In this document: positions 56,144 to 64,000 of the stretch, in pieces | Position numbering within the stretch: position 1 is the first letter of the stretch | How the letters are laid out: the number at the start of each line of letters is the position of its first letter | Source of the DNA: an uncultured bacterium | Lineage (GTDB): Bacteria; Cyanobacteriota; Vampirovibrionia; Gastranaerophilales; Gastranaerophilaceae | Length of the DNA stretch: 64,000 nucleotides | NCBI GenBank assembly: GCA_949286705.1 | Contig: CASEDF010000003.1 | Coordinates: forward strand, 474 to 64,473 | Direction of reading: 5' to 3' | Made by a program: the position numbers and the translations under genes | Notes under the pieces: generated by a model | The model's input: the letters and a program-made list of their open reading frames with translations, nothing else | What the model was told of the DNA's origin: nothing | Databases searched by the model: none

Positions 56144-56636
56144 GTTACTAAGATACTAAGGCAGTAAGATACTAAGAAGATTTTAGAGTGAGTGGTGTGA
56201 GTGGTACGTGAGGCTTTATGTCTTCCTTAGACTTCGAAGGATCTCTATGCCCCCCTCTCCCGCTGGGAGAGGGTAGAATTTCGACACGAGCATTTGCGAG
56301 TGGTAGAAATTCGGGTGAGGGGTGCCAAAGGCACGACAATACACTGAATATTGGTGTGCCTTGCATGTCATCCTGAACTGCCAAAGCGTGAGTGACGTGA
56401 GTCGAGTGAGTGGCGTGAATAACGTAGGTCGGCATTACTATGCCGACAGAAAAGTTTACTGTTACGAGTTTAGCCACCCCCACCCTAACCCTCCCCACCT
56501 TCACTGCGTTTCGGAAAAAGGGTCGCACAACTCGTACCTCGTTGGCTCCCTTTGTTCCCTAAGGGGCGAGGGAAATATAGGTCGGCTTATCCGATAGTAA
56601 ATCCTTAGTGCCTTACTGTCTTAGTATCTTAGTAAC
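56144..56636. mobile_element. Repeat family B, copy 5: 493-bp MITE-like element
   Basis: Inverted terminal repeats of 33 nt are at 56144-56176 and 56604-56636. The inside has GTGAG pentamers, the CTCTCCCGCTGGGAGAGGG palindrome, the CACGAGCATTTGCGAGTGG module, a second set with CGTGAGTGACGTGAG and CCGACAGAAAAG, and further modules not in the shorter copies. The right end overlaps the 3' end of the DUF4013 gene (stop at 56621). Any short frames inside are repeat-derived. It fills the gene-free stretch 56095-56620. Confidence 0.85.
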
Positions 56637-57373
56637 TTTTCTTTATAAATCTGTACATAGCAGTAGCTAGCAATATACTGCATTATAGTCGTCAAATAGG
56701 CGCCGAGGGCGGTGCAAATATAAGCCATAACGTCATTTCCGCGTCCGAAAATATTTACGACAGCTACAACTATAAATATCGGAATGAGTTTTATAATAAG
56801 CCACAGAACGCTCGTGAAGGTTTTGCGCAGGTATGTGAAAATTAGTCCGAAATTATACAGCCCGTCGCGTTTGTATTCTCTTGAAAATTCCGTGAAAATA
56901 AACGGTATCATCAGGCAGATTATTAAAGATATTATTCCGAATAGCGCCATTACAATTCCGGAGGCGGTTTTCGGATTTATAAAATACGTCATCCCGACTT
57001 TTAGAATAAATGCAATTATAAATAATAAAACTATATACAAAACCCACACAATCTGTACGGGCAAAGCTTTGAAAAACATCTTGAACCAGCTTTTGTCAAA
57101 TTCCGGCAAAATTCCCTCTTTTGTTTCGTCAAAAGAGTTGTGGATTATTCCGTAAATATACCCGCCGAGGTAGATGGAAATTATACCCATTACAAGCAGG
57201 GCAAGAAGCGACATAACCACATCCGTTGTCGAAAGCGCAACACGTTTGCTGATTTCGTTCAAAGGATTTGACAGCATAACAGGCACACCCGTTAACACAA
57301 AAAGCATTATGTGTTTTACAAGAATGTCATCTCCCGTGTATAATTTTTTGATTGCGTCTTTGATTCCTAACAT
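56621..57373 (-). CDS. DUF4013-like membrane protein
   Basis: ATG 57373 with AAGGAG gives 250 residues; an 11-codon extension is not supported. The protein starts LGIKDAIKKLYTGDD and has six or so hydrophobic helices (IMLFVLTGVPVML, VVMSLLALLVMGIISIYLGGYIYG, VWVLYIVLLFIIAFIL, MALFGIISLIICLMIPFIF, LWLIIKLIPIFIVVAVV, a last near the end) with a GILPEFDKSWFKMFFKAL loop, matching the DUF4013 pattern. The last residues KLLRY and the stop codon come from the terminal repeat of the family B element. Confidence 0.8.
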   Translation of the reverse strand: MLGIKDAIKKLYTGDDILVKHIMLFVLTGVPVMLSNPLNEISKRVALSTTDVVMSLLALLVMGIISIYLGGYIYGIIHNSFDETKEGILPEFDKSWFKMFFKALPVQIVWVLYIVLLFIIAFILKVGMTYFINPKTASGIVMALFGIISLIICLMIPFIFTEFSREYKRDGLYNFGLIFTYLRKTFTSVLWLIIKLIPIFIVVAVVNIFGRGNDVMAYICTALGAYLTTIMQYIASYCYVQIYKEKLLRY

Positions 57374-57454
57374 TATAAAGCTCCTTTTTTGTATTAAGCA
57401 TAACATTTTTCCCGCGGAATTGCAATAGAAAAAAGTTTATTGTAGGATTGAATT

Positions 57455-58535
57455 ATGGAAATCGAATTAAAACAGCAAATAAACAGTTTGCGTCAGCGTG
57501 TCGACAAGATAAAGGAGTGTCTTTGACCCTGCGGGGCAGGAGAAAAAATTAGCGGAACTTGAAGAAAAAATGCAGTCGCCGGACGTTTGGTCGGATAAAA
57601 ATCTTTCTTCAAAATTGGGCGGCGAAATTAAAGAAATCAAGGATAATCTTGATATGCTTAAGCGCTGGGCAGGCACGCTTGATGATGCCGAGACCGCATT
57701 TGAAATTCAAGATGCCGAATTAATATCGGAAAGTGAAAACGCACTGGCAAAAATTGCAAAAGAGGTTGACAGTTTTGAGTTAAGGCAGATGCTCTCGGGT
57801 GAATACGACGAGGTGGATGCCATTTTGACAATAAATGCAGGTGCCGGCGGAACAGACGCTCAGGATTGGGCAAGCATGCTTTTGAGAATGTATATACGTT
57901 GGGCTGAAAACCGCGGCTGGAAAGTCGAACTTCTGGACAAGCTTGACGGCGAAGAAGCCGGGATTAAATCCGCTACCATAAAAATTACCGGCAAATACGC
58001 TTTCGGCTACGCAAAAGCCGAAAAAGGCGTCCACAGGCTCGTCAGAATTTCACCGTTTAACGCTAACGGCAAACGCCAGACAAGTTTTGCGTCTTTGGAG
58101 GTTATGCCGATTATTGAAGATTACGAAAAAACAATCCACATTCCGCCCGAGGATTTGGAAATCGATACAATGCGCTCGGGAGGTGCCGGCGGTCAAAATG
58201 TTAATAAAGTAGAAACAGCCGTAAGAATTCTCCACAAACCCACGGGCATTGTCGTTAAATGCCAAGAGCAGCGCTCTCAATTGCAAAATAAAGAAAATGC
58301 CATGCAAATGCTTGCGGCAAAGCTTCTTGCAATGCGTCAGGCTGAACACGAGAAAAAACTCGCCGAAATTAAAGGCGAAAGTATGGATATTAATTTCGGT
58401 TCTCAAATCCGTTCTTACGTTTTTCACCCCTATAAGATGGTTAAAGACCACAGAACAAATTTTGAGGTCGGAAATGTCGATGCGGTTATGGACGGCGATA
58501 TCGACGGCTTTATTGAAGAATATTTGAGGAAGTAA
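57455..58535 (+). CDS. prfB: Peptide chain release factor 2, with programmed +1 frameshift
   Basis: The gene starts at ATG 57455 and reads 23 codons to CTT (57521-57523) followed by in-frame TGA (57524-57526). The AAGGAG at 57512-57517 lies 3 nt before CTT-TGA-C, the classic frameshift site by which RF2 controls its own synthesis. After shifting +1 at GAC 57525 the frame continues 336 codons to 58535, giving 359 residues. The GGQ catalytic motif ([11 protein letters not shown]) is near residue 244 and the stop-codon recognition domain precedes it. A TAGGAT box lies 6 nt upstream of the ATG; AGGA within it could also serve as ribosome site. Confidence 0.95.
57512..57527 (+). promoter_or_regulatory. 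prfB autoregulatory frameshift site
   Basis: AAGGAG, 3-nt spacer, CTT TGA C. Low RF2 slows termination at UGA and favours the slip from CUU to UUU, so RF2 is made when scarce. Confidence 0.95.
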
Positions 58536-58629
58536 GTAAATAGGTAAATAAGGGAACAAGTATTAAGTTGATATTGAAAAATTTGTTCAGATTGATTTTA
58601 GAAATAACTTATTTCACTTATTTACTTTA
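58531..58629. repeat. Short inverted-repeat element after prfB
   Basis: AAGTAAATAGGTAAATAAG (near 58536) and CTTATTTCACTTATTTACTT (near 58609) form imperfect inverted ends about 95 bp apart. The left end reaches the prfB stop codon. Confidence 0.5.
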
Positions 58630-58760
58630 GGCAAGTATGTCCCCTCACCCCTAACCCTCTCCCCCGGGGGGAGAGGGAAGTTTTTTATCAGGATTGCAGG
58701 TTGAACAAACCTACCCGACAGTAAATCCTTAGTATCTTACTGTCTTAGTATCTTAGTAAC
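58630..58760. repeat. Repeat family B, copy 6
   Basis: CCCCTCACCCCTAACCC, the CTCTCCCCCGGGGGGAGAGG palindrome, the GCAGGTTGAACAAACCT hairpin and the 33-bp right terminal module 58728-58760. No left terminal module is present. Confidence 0.8.
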
Positions 58761-58773
58761 TTTAATTAACATC

Positions 58774-58802
58774 TGGACAATTTTTAAAAAATATACTATA
58801 CT
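58774..58802 (+). promoter_or_regulatory. Promoter of the 115-aa protein gene
   Basis: TGGACA (58774-58779) and TATACT (58797-58802) with a 17-bp spacer. GAGGAAG precedes the ATG. Confidence 0.6.
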
Positions 58803-58824
58803 AATATCATTAAGAGGAAGTTTT

Positions 58825-59172
58825 ATGGCTAAAAATATTGATACTGTTCCAATAGAGGTTTGTATATTGACGGCTGATCACGATATTAAAGGGGTTGTGC
58901 ACGTTTCAAAATACACCAATACAAATCGTGAGCTGACTGATTTATTAAACGACAGAGAAAGAAGATTTCTCGCCGTAACCAATGCTGAGATTTATCCGAG
59001 AAACGCAAATCAGTCCCCGAGACGGTATAATTTTTTGGAAATTCATATGGATTACGTGCTGATGGTTCATCCGGCAACGCAGGCAGTGTTTAAAGATTCC
59101 GGCAAAACTCAGGAAGATATTGCACGTTTCAGAGATTTGAGATTGAAATTAAATCAGACAAAGCCGTTTTAG
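58825..59172 (+). CDS. Uncharacterised conserved protein, 115 aa
   Basis: This soluble protein (MAKNIDTVPIEVCILTADHDIKGVVHVSKYTN...) has a beta-rich first half, ELTDLLNDRERRFLAVTNAEIYP in the middle and IHMDYVLMVHPATQAVF near the end. The pattern suggests a small beta-barrel similar to a conserved cyanobacterial-type DUF; I cannot name it. Its stop directly abuts the next ATG, so it is co-transcribed with the hydroxyacid dehydrogenase. Confidence 0.78.
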   Translation: MAKNIDTVPIEVCILTADHDIKGVVHVSKYTNTNRELTDLLNDRERRFLAVTNAEIYPRNANQSPRRYNFLEIHMDYVLMVHPATQAVFKDSGKTQEDIARFRDLRLKLNQTKPF

Positions 59173-60087
59173 ATGAAAGCTTTATTGGTTGACAACATAA
59201 ATGATATAGCGGTTGAAATTCTCAATAATTCAGGTATTGAGGCAACTGTTTTGCCAACGTTGTCCGAGGATGATTTATGTAAAATTATCGGCGGTTTTGA
59301 TGCTGTATTATTGAGAAATTTGACGTATATTACAAAAAAGGTTATCCAAAATGCCGGAAAGCTTAAAATAATAGGCAGAGTCGGTTCCGGACTTGATAAT
59401 ATTGACCTTGCAGCCGCTGATGATGCAAAAATCCGCGTTATTAATTCTCCTGACGGCAATACAATCGCAACTTCCGAACACACAATGGCATTGATGCTTG
59501 CTTTGTCAAGAAAAATTCCTCAGGCATGTGCTTCCGCCTTTACCGGAAAATGGGACAGAGCAAGGTTTACCGGTAATGATTTGTGCGGCAAAACTATCGG
59601 TATAATCGGTTTTGGCAGAATAGGTTTTCGCGTTGCAAAGCTTTGTGAAGCTTTCGGTATGAATGTCGTTGTATATTCCAGACGTAAAATAAACGATTAC
59701 ACCTGTTTTGACAGGCTGGAAGATATTCTTCCTTTGTGTGATTATATTACTCTCCATCTGCCCAAAACTCCGGATACCGTCGGAATAATTAATTCGGATG
59801 CAATTAAGCTTATGAAGCCGGGTGTGAAAATAATTAATTGCGCGCGCGGCGGGCTTGCCGTAGAAAAAGATCTGGCATGGGGGCTTGAAAACGGTTTTAT
59901 TTCCGGCGTCGCAACGGATGTATTTGAATCCGAACCCGATATTTCGGCATCCCCGCTTTTAAAATTCCCTGATAAAGTCGTTGCTGTCCCTCACTTAGGG
60001 GCAAGTACCATTGAAACCCAGACTAAAGTCGCTGAAGAAATTGCTCGAAAAGTCGCGGATTTTTTGTCGGAGAATAAAAGATACTAA
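59173..60087 (+). CDS. D-isomer-specific 2-hydroxyacid dehydrogenase (phosphoglycerate dehydrogenase-like)
   Basis: This 304-residue enzyme has the NAD-binding IIGFGRIGFRVAKLCEAFG near residue 145, with the catalytic Arg in INCARGGLAVEKDL, the Glu in TDVFESEPD and the His in VAVPHLGASTIETQ. The N-terminal GRVGSGLDNIDLAAA resembles SerA. It lacks the ACT domains of full-length SerA, so it is a short form; 3-phosphoglycerate is likely but not proven. Its last residues KRY and stop codon lie in the terminal module of a family B repeat. Confidence 0.87.
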   Translation: MKALLVDNINDIAVEILNNSGIEATVLPTLSEDDLCKIIGGFDAVLLRNLTYITKKVIQNAGKLKIIGRVGSGLDNIDLAAADDAKIRVINSPDGNTIATSEHTMALMLALSRKIPQACASAFTGKWDRARFTGNDLCGKTIGIIGFGRIGFRVAKLCEAFGMNVVVYSRRKINDYTCFDRLEDILPLCDYITLHLPKTPDTVGIINSDAIKLMKPGVKIINCARGGLAVEKDLAWGLENGFISGVATDVFESEPDISASPLLKFPDKVVAVPHLGASTIETQTKVAEEIARKVADFLSENKRY

Positions 60088-60290
60088 GGCAGTAAGGCAA
60101 TAAGAATTTACTGTCGGTCAGAAAGTCCAACCTGCAAACCTACTATTGTCCCCTCTCTCCTTCCCCTCTCCCGCTGGGAGAGGGCAGAACTTCTTAACGA
60201 ACTTGTGAGTTTAGAAATTCGGGTGAGGGTTTCAAGTCATTCTGAGCCGTAAGACTGCGAGTGTCGTGCAAATCCAAGATACGCCCCAAC
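60079..60290. repeat. Repeat family B, copy 7
   Basis: The AGATACTAAGGCAGTAAG terminal module begins inside the 3' end of the preceding gene. It is followed by ACTGTCGG, CAACCTGCAAACCT, the CTCTCCCGCTGGGAGAGGG palindrome, TTCGGGTGAGGGT and GTCATTCTGAG. It reads as an inverted version of the right half of copy 4 or 6. There is no other feature in 60088-60315. Confidence 0.8.
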
Positions 60291-60315
60291 ATTTTCTGTT
60301 GGATTACTCTACTTA

Positions 60316-61044
60316 TCAGTGGTAATTATAATATCTTTTTAAAAGATTTGTATTATGGGTTGTGATATCAAGTTTATCACCAAAGGCTTCCGGTTGGACT
60401 TCTGCCGGTTTTTCTTCCTGTTTTTCTTCCTGTTTTTCAAATCGTTCCGGATGGTGGGTGTGTTCGTATTCTTCCATTTTGTCTTTAACTTTTGCCGCCA
60501 GCGGTGTTGCTATGAAAGGTACGATAACACGTTTGCCGATAATTGTTGCGGCTGCAATATCCGCTACAAATTTGAATACGTCTAAGCCGTCTGATTTGAC
60601 CTTGTTGTATTCTTTTTCTATCGGAAGTTTTCTTGATGCCTGTTGACCTGCCTGAACCTGTTTCATACGAATTCTTGAGGCAATATTTTTAGACATTTCA
60701 GGATTGAAAGATCTTCTGAAAAGTTTTTCAAATAACGGACCGCTGTATTTGCGCATTGCAAAATACATTGCTATCTGCGCTGCAATCATTAATACGCCGT
60801 TTGTTAAGTCTAATGCGGCAACGAATTTACGTTTTTCTTCCGGAATTTTTTTGTTGTTTAAGCTTTGTGTTACATATTTCCAGCAGCCGACACCGTCTTT
60901 GATTACGATTGACGTTACGGTTGCAAGTCCTAATGCTTTTTCCGGATCTATATTGAATTTTCCTTCCGCCCATTGCATGGGTTTTGTTTTTTCAAATGCG
61001 CCGATTGCTCTGGAGGTTGCTGATAATACTTTATTTACAGGCAT
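60316..61044 (-). CDS. Lineage-specific membrane-associated protein, 242 aa
   Basis: The product starts MPVNKVLSATSRAIGAFEKTKPMQWAEG and has hydrophobic stretches near 40-50 (ALGLATVTSIVI), 78-95 (LDLTNGVLMIAAQIAMYFAM) and 165-185 (DVFKFVADIAAATIIGKRVIVPFIATPLA). Between these it is strongly basic, and the tail has repeated EKQEEK. It overlaps the upstream gene by one base (TAATG), so translation is coupled. IVIKDGVGCWKYV resembles the ILKDGFGIGKH segment of the protein at 18680-19174. Function is unknown. Confidence 0.8.
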   Translation of the reverse strand: MPVNKVLSATSRAIGAFEKTKPMQWAEGKFNIDPEKALGLATVTSIVIKDGVGCWKYVTQSLNNKKIPEEKRKFVAALDLTNGVLMIAAQIAMYFAMRKYSGPLFEKLFRRSFNPEMSKNIASRIRMKQVQAGQQASRKLPIEKEYNKVKSDGLDVFKFVADIAAATIIGKRVIVPFIATPLAAKVKDKMEEYEHTHHPERFEKQEEKQEEKPAEVQPEAFGDKLDITTHNTNLLKRYYNYH

Positions 61045-62552
61045 TATTTATCACCTCCGTCCTTTTTTACTCCCGCAAGGTTTGGAAATACTATTTCCAT
61101 AAAACGCGGATATACCCAGTTTAAAGCATTGCAGGTTATAGGTAATGTTATACATACTCCGATAAGAATTTTTATAATCTGGTTCGGGGCTTTGTAATTG
61201 TTTTCTAAGAATTTTTTATAGAGTTTTGTTACATCTTTGTATATTTTTTTGGTTAATTTGATTTCGTCTGAATCAAATGTGTTTGTGTCATGCAGAATTG
61301 ATTTTAACAAATTTGCTGATTTTTTGAATTGACAATTTTCAATTAACCGGTTCATTGTGTCAGTAATCGTTGCTGTTGTAGCTTTTGCAGGATCACTGAT
61401 TTTATTCATTTTTAATTTTGTAATTGTTTTGTCAAGTTCGGAATTCCTTAAAGTCATTGCGTTCAGGTAATCTTCCGGTGTAAAATGACCTTTGCAGGTA
61501 TCTTTGATTGTGTCTATACGGTGCAGGGTTCTTGCAATACGGCTTGCGCGGATATCTTCCGGTTTATCAAGAATTTCCTGAAGAATTCTTTGGACTGCCG
61601 GATCTTTTTCTTTTGCAAGCGCGCCTTTTAATATGGAATCAGTTTGTTTGTATAGTTTTTGCAGCTCTTTTGCATCCGTTGTTTTGTCGATTGCTTCAAC
61701 CGGCACATCTTTAAACATTTCTCTTAAACGGCTTTCGTTCTCGATAAGAGTCTGCGCCCTGCCGCTGTAAAATGCCAGACCGTTGTTGTCTATTTTTAAT
61801 TTGGCTGCGTCATTGATGTAATCATCTATTTGTTTATTGATTAATTCCGCAACGGTTTTGTTCGAAATATTACGTTTGCCGGCTTTGATTCTTCCTGTCT
61901 GGCGGAAAATATCCGATACCTGTTCTATCTGTTCTTCAGCTTTTGCGTCTGCAGCTTTTTTTACCATTTCGTCATAGTTCTGACGTTGTTTTGTTATTTT
62001 GCCGAAACCTTCTTTAAATCCTTCCAGAATTGAAGGTTTTTTTATACCTTTTTGTTTCAACTCCGCTTTCGCAAGTGTTTTCAAATATGATTTGTTGTTC
62101 AGCGCGGATTGGTCTACGTTTATGCTTAAATTTTTTGCATATTCCGGATCGTTGAATATTTTGTCTAAAACTTTATCTATCGGTTTTAAGGCTCCTACCT
62201 GAAATAAAATCGCAAGTACTGCGGATATAGGCTGTCTCATTGCCGTGTATAATTTGGTGTTGGTTACTTCTTTCTTTTGTTCTTCGGATGCATTTTTCGG
62301 GGCTTTTACAAACGGGTTAAATCCTATAAATATCGGCGCAACCAATCCTGTTCCGAGTGCAGTGATTAATATGCCTCCGAGTTCCCCTTTTAACCATTCA
62401 AGGCTTTTCATTCTGCTTAATGCCTTTTTACCGGGCAGTGAATTGGTTATTTCATCGGCTAATGATGTTACTCCGCCCGTAAAATTAGGCGATTTATTGC
62501 GCCCGGGGGTGCGCTGCATCGCATAATTTCCGTTTATCTTTTCTACTTTCAT
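61044..62552 (-). CDS. Large lineage-specific membrane protein with N-terminal FTG motif
   Basis: This 502-residue protein starts MKVEKINGNYAMQRTPGRNK, then SPNFTGGVTSLADEITN. One hydrophobic helix lies near residues 55-75 (GELGGILITALGTGLVAPIFIGF), a second short one near 105-120, and a third near the C-terminus (IIKILIGVCITLPITCNALNWVYP). Between them is a long helical, lysine-rich region of about 300 residues suggesting coiled coil. It has no signal peptide, and the architecture is not one I recognise. It is the first gene of a coupled pair with 60316-61044. Confidence 0.8.
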   Translation of the reverse strand: MKVEKINGNYAMQRTPGRNKSPNFTGGVTSLADEITNSLPGKKALSRMKSLEWLKGELGGILITALGTGLVAPIFIGFNPFVKAPKNASEEQKKEVTNTKLYTAMRQPISAVLAILFQVGALKPIDKVLDKIFNDPEYAKNLSINVDQSALNNKSYLKTLAKAELKQKGIKKPSILEGFKEGFGKITKQRQNYDEMVKKAADAKAEEQIEQVSDIFRQTGRIKAGKRNISNKTVAELINKQIDDYINDAAKLKIDNNGLAFYSGRAQTLIENESRLREMFKDVPVEAIDKTTDAKELQKLYKQTDSILKGALAKEKDPAVQRILQEILDKPEDIRASRIARTLHRIDTIKDTCKGHFTPEDYLNAMTLRNSELDKTITKLKMNKISDPAKATTATITDTMNRLIENCQFKKSANLLKSILHDTNTFDSDEIKLTKKIYKDVTKLYKKFLENNYKAPNQIIKILIGVCITLPITCNALNWVYPRFMEIVFPNLAGVKKDGGDK

Positions 62553-62776
62553 ACCTTCTACCTTCTATATATATAGAGTGTTAAACAAAATTAAAATTGC
62601 TATATCTGCAAGAATTATTAAGTTTTGTAAATGCTTTTGCCGACTCTTTCACAAACTTGTCAAATTAAGCAGAATACGTAATTGATTTCCCTAATCTTTC
62701 CCAAGAGGGGTCACATATTAATTATACATCATAAAGGGTGGTGTCAAGCAATACTTGCAAAAAATACAGAAAGTTA

Positions 62777-62782
62777 TAAAAT
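62777..62782 (+). promoter_or_regulatory. -10 element of the phosphodiesterase gene
   Basis: TTGCAA (62755-62760) and TAAAAT (62777-62782) are 16 bp apart in the 250-bp divergent region 62553-62802, which holds no other feature I can see. Confidence 0.5.
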
Positions 62783-62802
62783 ATATAGAAAAAGGAATGA
62801 TT

Positions 62803-64000
62803 ATGAACAGATTTATAACCGCATTAAAGGAGTTTGTGACTTCATCAAACACAATAAAAATTTCCGCGCTGATAGGATTTACCTGTCTTATGACGGCTGT
62901 CATTGCGTCTCAGAATTATTTTTTCCAAAATATTATAGAAAACGGAATAAGCAAGCGTGATATTATTGCGCAAAAAACTTTGACTGTTGTTGATGTAAAG
63001 CGCACCGAGCAGCACAGAAAAGAGGTTGCCTCTAAAGTTGAGCCTGTTCTGACCTCAGCCGAGGATGAATTTATCAAGACAAATCTTGTTACTATGGAAA
63101 ATTCCATTGTGCAGATCAGAAAAAAAAGTATTCCGGATACGGTTAAAATGGAAGAATTGAACACTTTACTGGATCTTTCGGGCAATCCGCGCAAGGAATT
63201 CATCACAACATTCCTTTTAAAATCCGATGACGCAAGTCTTCATGAGGTCTTTGACAAAGCGAACATGACACTTGATAAGATTTTGCGTGTGGGAATCAGC
63301 GAAAGTGATTATGAAAATAATGACATACATCTTTTAGTCGTGAATAATATGGCTTCCAATGTTTCAAGACGCCAGATTTCCATAATCAGTGCGCTTTTGG
63401 AACAGGTAATTGTGCCAAATCTTGTTGTGGATGAATTCGCAACCGAAATCGCCCGCAAAAACGCAATGAATTCGGTTAAGCCTTATGAAATTACTTTCCA
63501 AAAAGGCGATAAAATCCTGTTTGAAGGCGAGCCTGTAACCCGTTTAAAGCGTGATGCTTTAAGACAAGCCGGGTATAACGTTTATGAACTCAACTGGCAG
63601 GGGCTTTCAGCGATTTATGTACTGGTATTTTTAGCAACAATTCTGTTTTTAGGGTATATGAAGTTTTTCGAAAAGAAATTTTTGGAAAGCAGTTATCTTG
63701 CAATATCAGCTGTTTTGTCGGTAATTATCGCGTTAATTGTTGCGGTTATCCCGACCGGATTTTCGCCTTATATACTGCCGATTCCGGCGTATATGATTAT
63801 GATGTCAATATTTTTGAACCCGAGGGTGGCATGTATTGCTACGGTCATTCTTTCGACGGTTCTGGCTGCCGGTGCCCAGTATGATATTCAGTGGCTCATA
63901 ACCTTTATTCTTATGGCTGTTGTTTCCATGCTCGCTATCTCCCAAATCAGATATTCAAGACGTTTTGACCTTATTAAAACAGGTTTTCATATATCCATTG
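62803..64000 (+). CDS. 7TM-HD phosphodiesterase (PgpH-like), partial
   Basis: The frame from ATG 62803 (AAAGGA at 6-nt spacing) stays open to the end of the window, so the 3' part is missing. The visible 399 residues have one N-terminal helix (KISALIGFTCLMTAVIASQNYF), a large extracytoplasmic domain of about 230 residues, and the first helices of a multi-helix block (LSAIYVLVFLATILFLGYM, YLAISAVLSVIIALIVAVIP and more). The FQKGDKILFEGEPVTRLKRDAL segment and the order match the 7TMR-HDED domain of PgpH, a c-di-AMP phosphodiesterase. The catalytic HD domain would lie beyond the window. Confidence 0.85.
   Translation, partial: MNRFITALKEFVTSSNTIKISALIGFTCLMTAVIASQNYFFQNIIENGISKRDIIAQKTLTVVDVKRTEQHRKEVASKVEPVLTSAEDEFIKTNLVTMENSIVQIRKKSIPDTVKMEELNTLLDLSGNPRKEFITTFLLKSDDASLHEVFDKANMTLDKILRVGISESDYENNDIHLLVVNNMASNVSRRQISIISALLEQVIVPNLVVDEFATEIARKNAMNSVKPYEITFQKGDKILFEGEPVTRLKRDALRQAGYNVYELNWQGLSAIYVLVFLATILFLGYMKFFEKKFLESSYLAISAVLSVIIALIVAVIPTGFSPYILPIPAYMIMMSIFLNPRVACIATVILSTVLAAGAQYDIQWLITFILMAVVSMLAISQIRYSRRFDLIKTGFHISI

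Noticed and set aside
56322-56597. 91-aa frame in the 493-bp repeat
   Set aside because: Repeat-derived, and shares the same modules as non-coding copies.
62682-62960. 92-aa frame overlapping the phosphodiesterase start
   Set aside because: Out of frame with the strongly supported gene at 62803 and without ribosome site or motif.

Overview
The window is an AT-rich bacterial chromosome segment that starts just upstream of rpoB and ends inside a PgpH-like phosphodiesterase gene. Its best lineage marker is the split RNA polymerase beta-prime subunit. rpoC1 and rpoC2 are separate genes, and rpoC2 carries an insertion of about 650 residues inside the trigger loop, the arrangement known from Cyanobacteria and plastids. 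No photosynthesis gene is visible. There is a 2-hydroxyacyl-CoA dehydratase-type activase, a short clostridial-style ferredoxin, ATP-type PEP carboxykinase and a GH57 enzyme. Together these suggest a non-photosynthetic, fermentative relative of Cyanobacteria (Melainabacteria/Vampirovibrionia, probably Gastranaerophilales). That assignment is inference from gene content, not from a database search.

Layout. 1-9.5 kb: leader, rpoB, rpoC1, rpoC2, terminator. 9.5-14.3 kb: a DUF3137 membrane protein, two small ORFs, an inverted-repeat element, the activase and two calcium-binding-like proteins. 14.3-18.7 kb: a CxxCxxCC protein, rlmN, dtd, a zinc-ribbon/disordered protein, rimM and trmD. 18.7-29.2 kb: lineage-specific proteins, GH57, pckA, ferredoxin, deoB and a sigma-70 factor with a palindromic control region. 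29.3-38.7 kb: a thioredoxin-like protein, dnaA-ruvA, a SigF-like sigma factor with prepilin peptidase, gatC, pyrG-MFS and two uncharacterised proteins. 39.1-45.6 kb: two tandem thymidylate-kinase-like genes, a YhaM-like exonuclease, ilvC, a GNAT-like protein and two medium-chain dehydrogenases. 45.7-55.7 kb: rplU-rpmA, the murF-mraY-murD-ftsW-murG cell-wall cluster and glyS. 55.8-64 kb: DUF4013 protein, prfB with its programmed frameshift, a short-form hydroxyacid dehydrogenase, two large lineage-specific membrane proteins and the start of a 7TM-HD phosphodiesterase.

Three genome-scale patterns go beyond the gene list. First, a family of interspersed repeats, some with 33-bp terminal inverted repeats, sits almost exactly at the stop codons of genes and in two cases supplies the stop codon; one copy appears to carry the ilvC promoter. 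Second, many promoters share a T-rich stretch plus an extended -10 close to TGCTAWAAT with no clear -35. Third, at several genes (dnaA, murF, a YkgJ-type gene, DUF3137, GNAT) the -10 box lies 6-7 nt before the ATG with no ribosome-binding site, implying leaderless mRNAs. No tRNA, rRNA, CRISPR array, prophage or transposase was seen.
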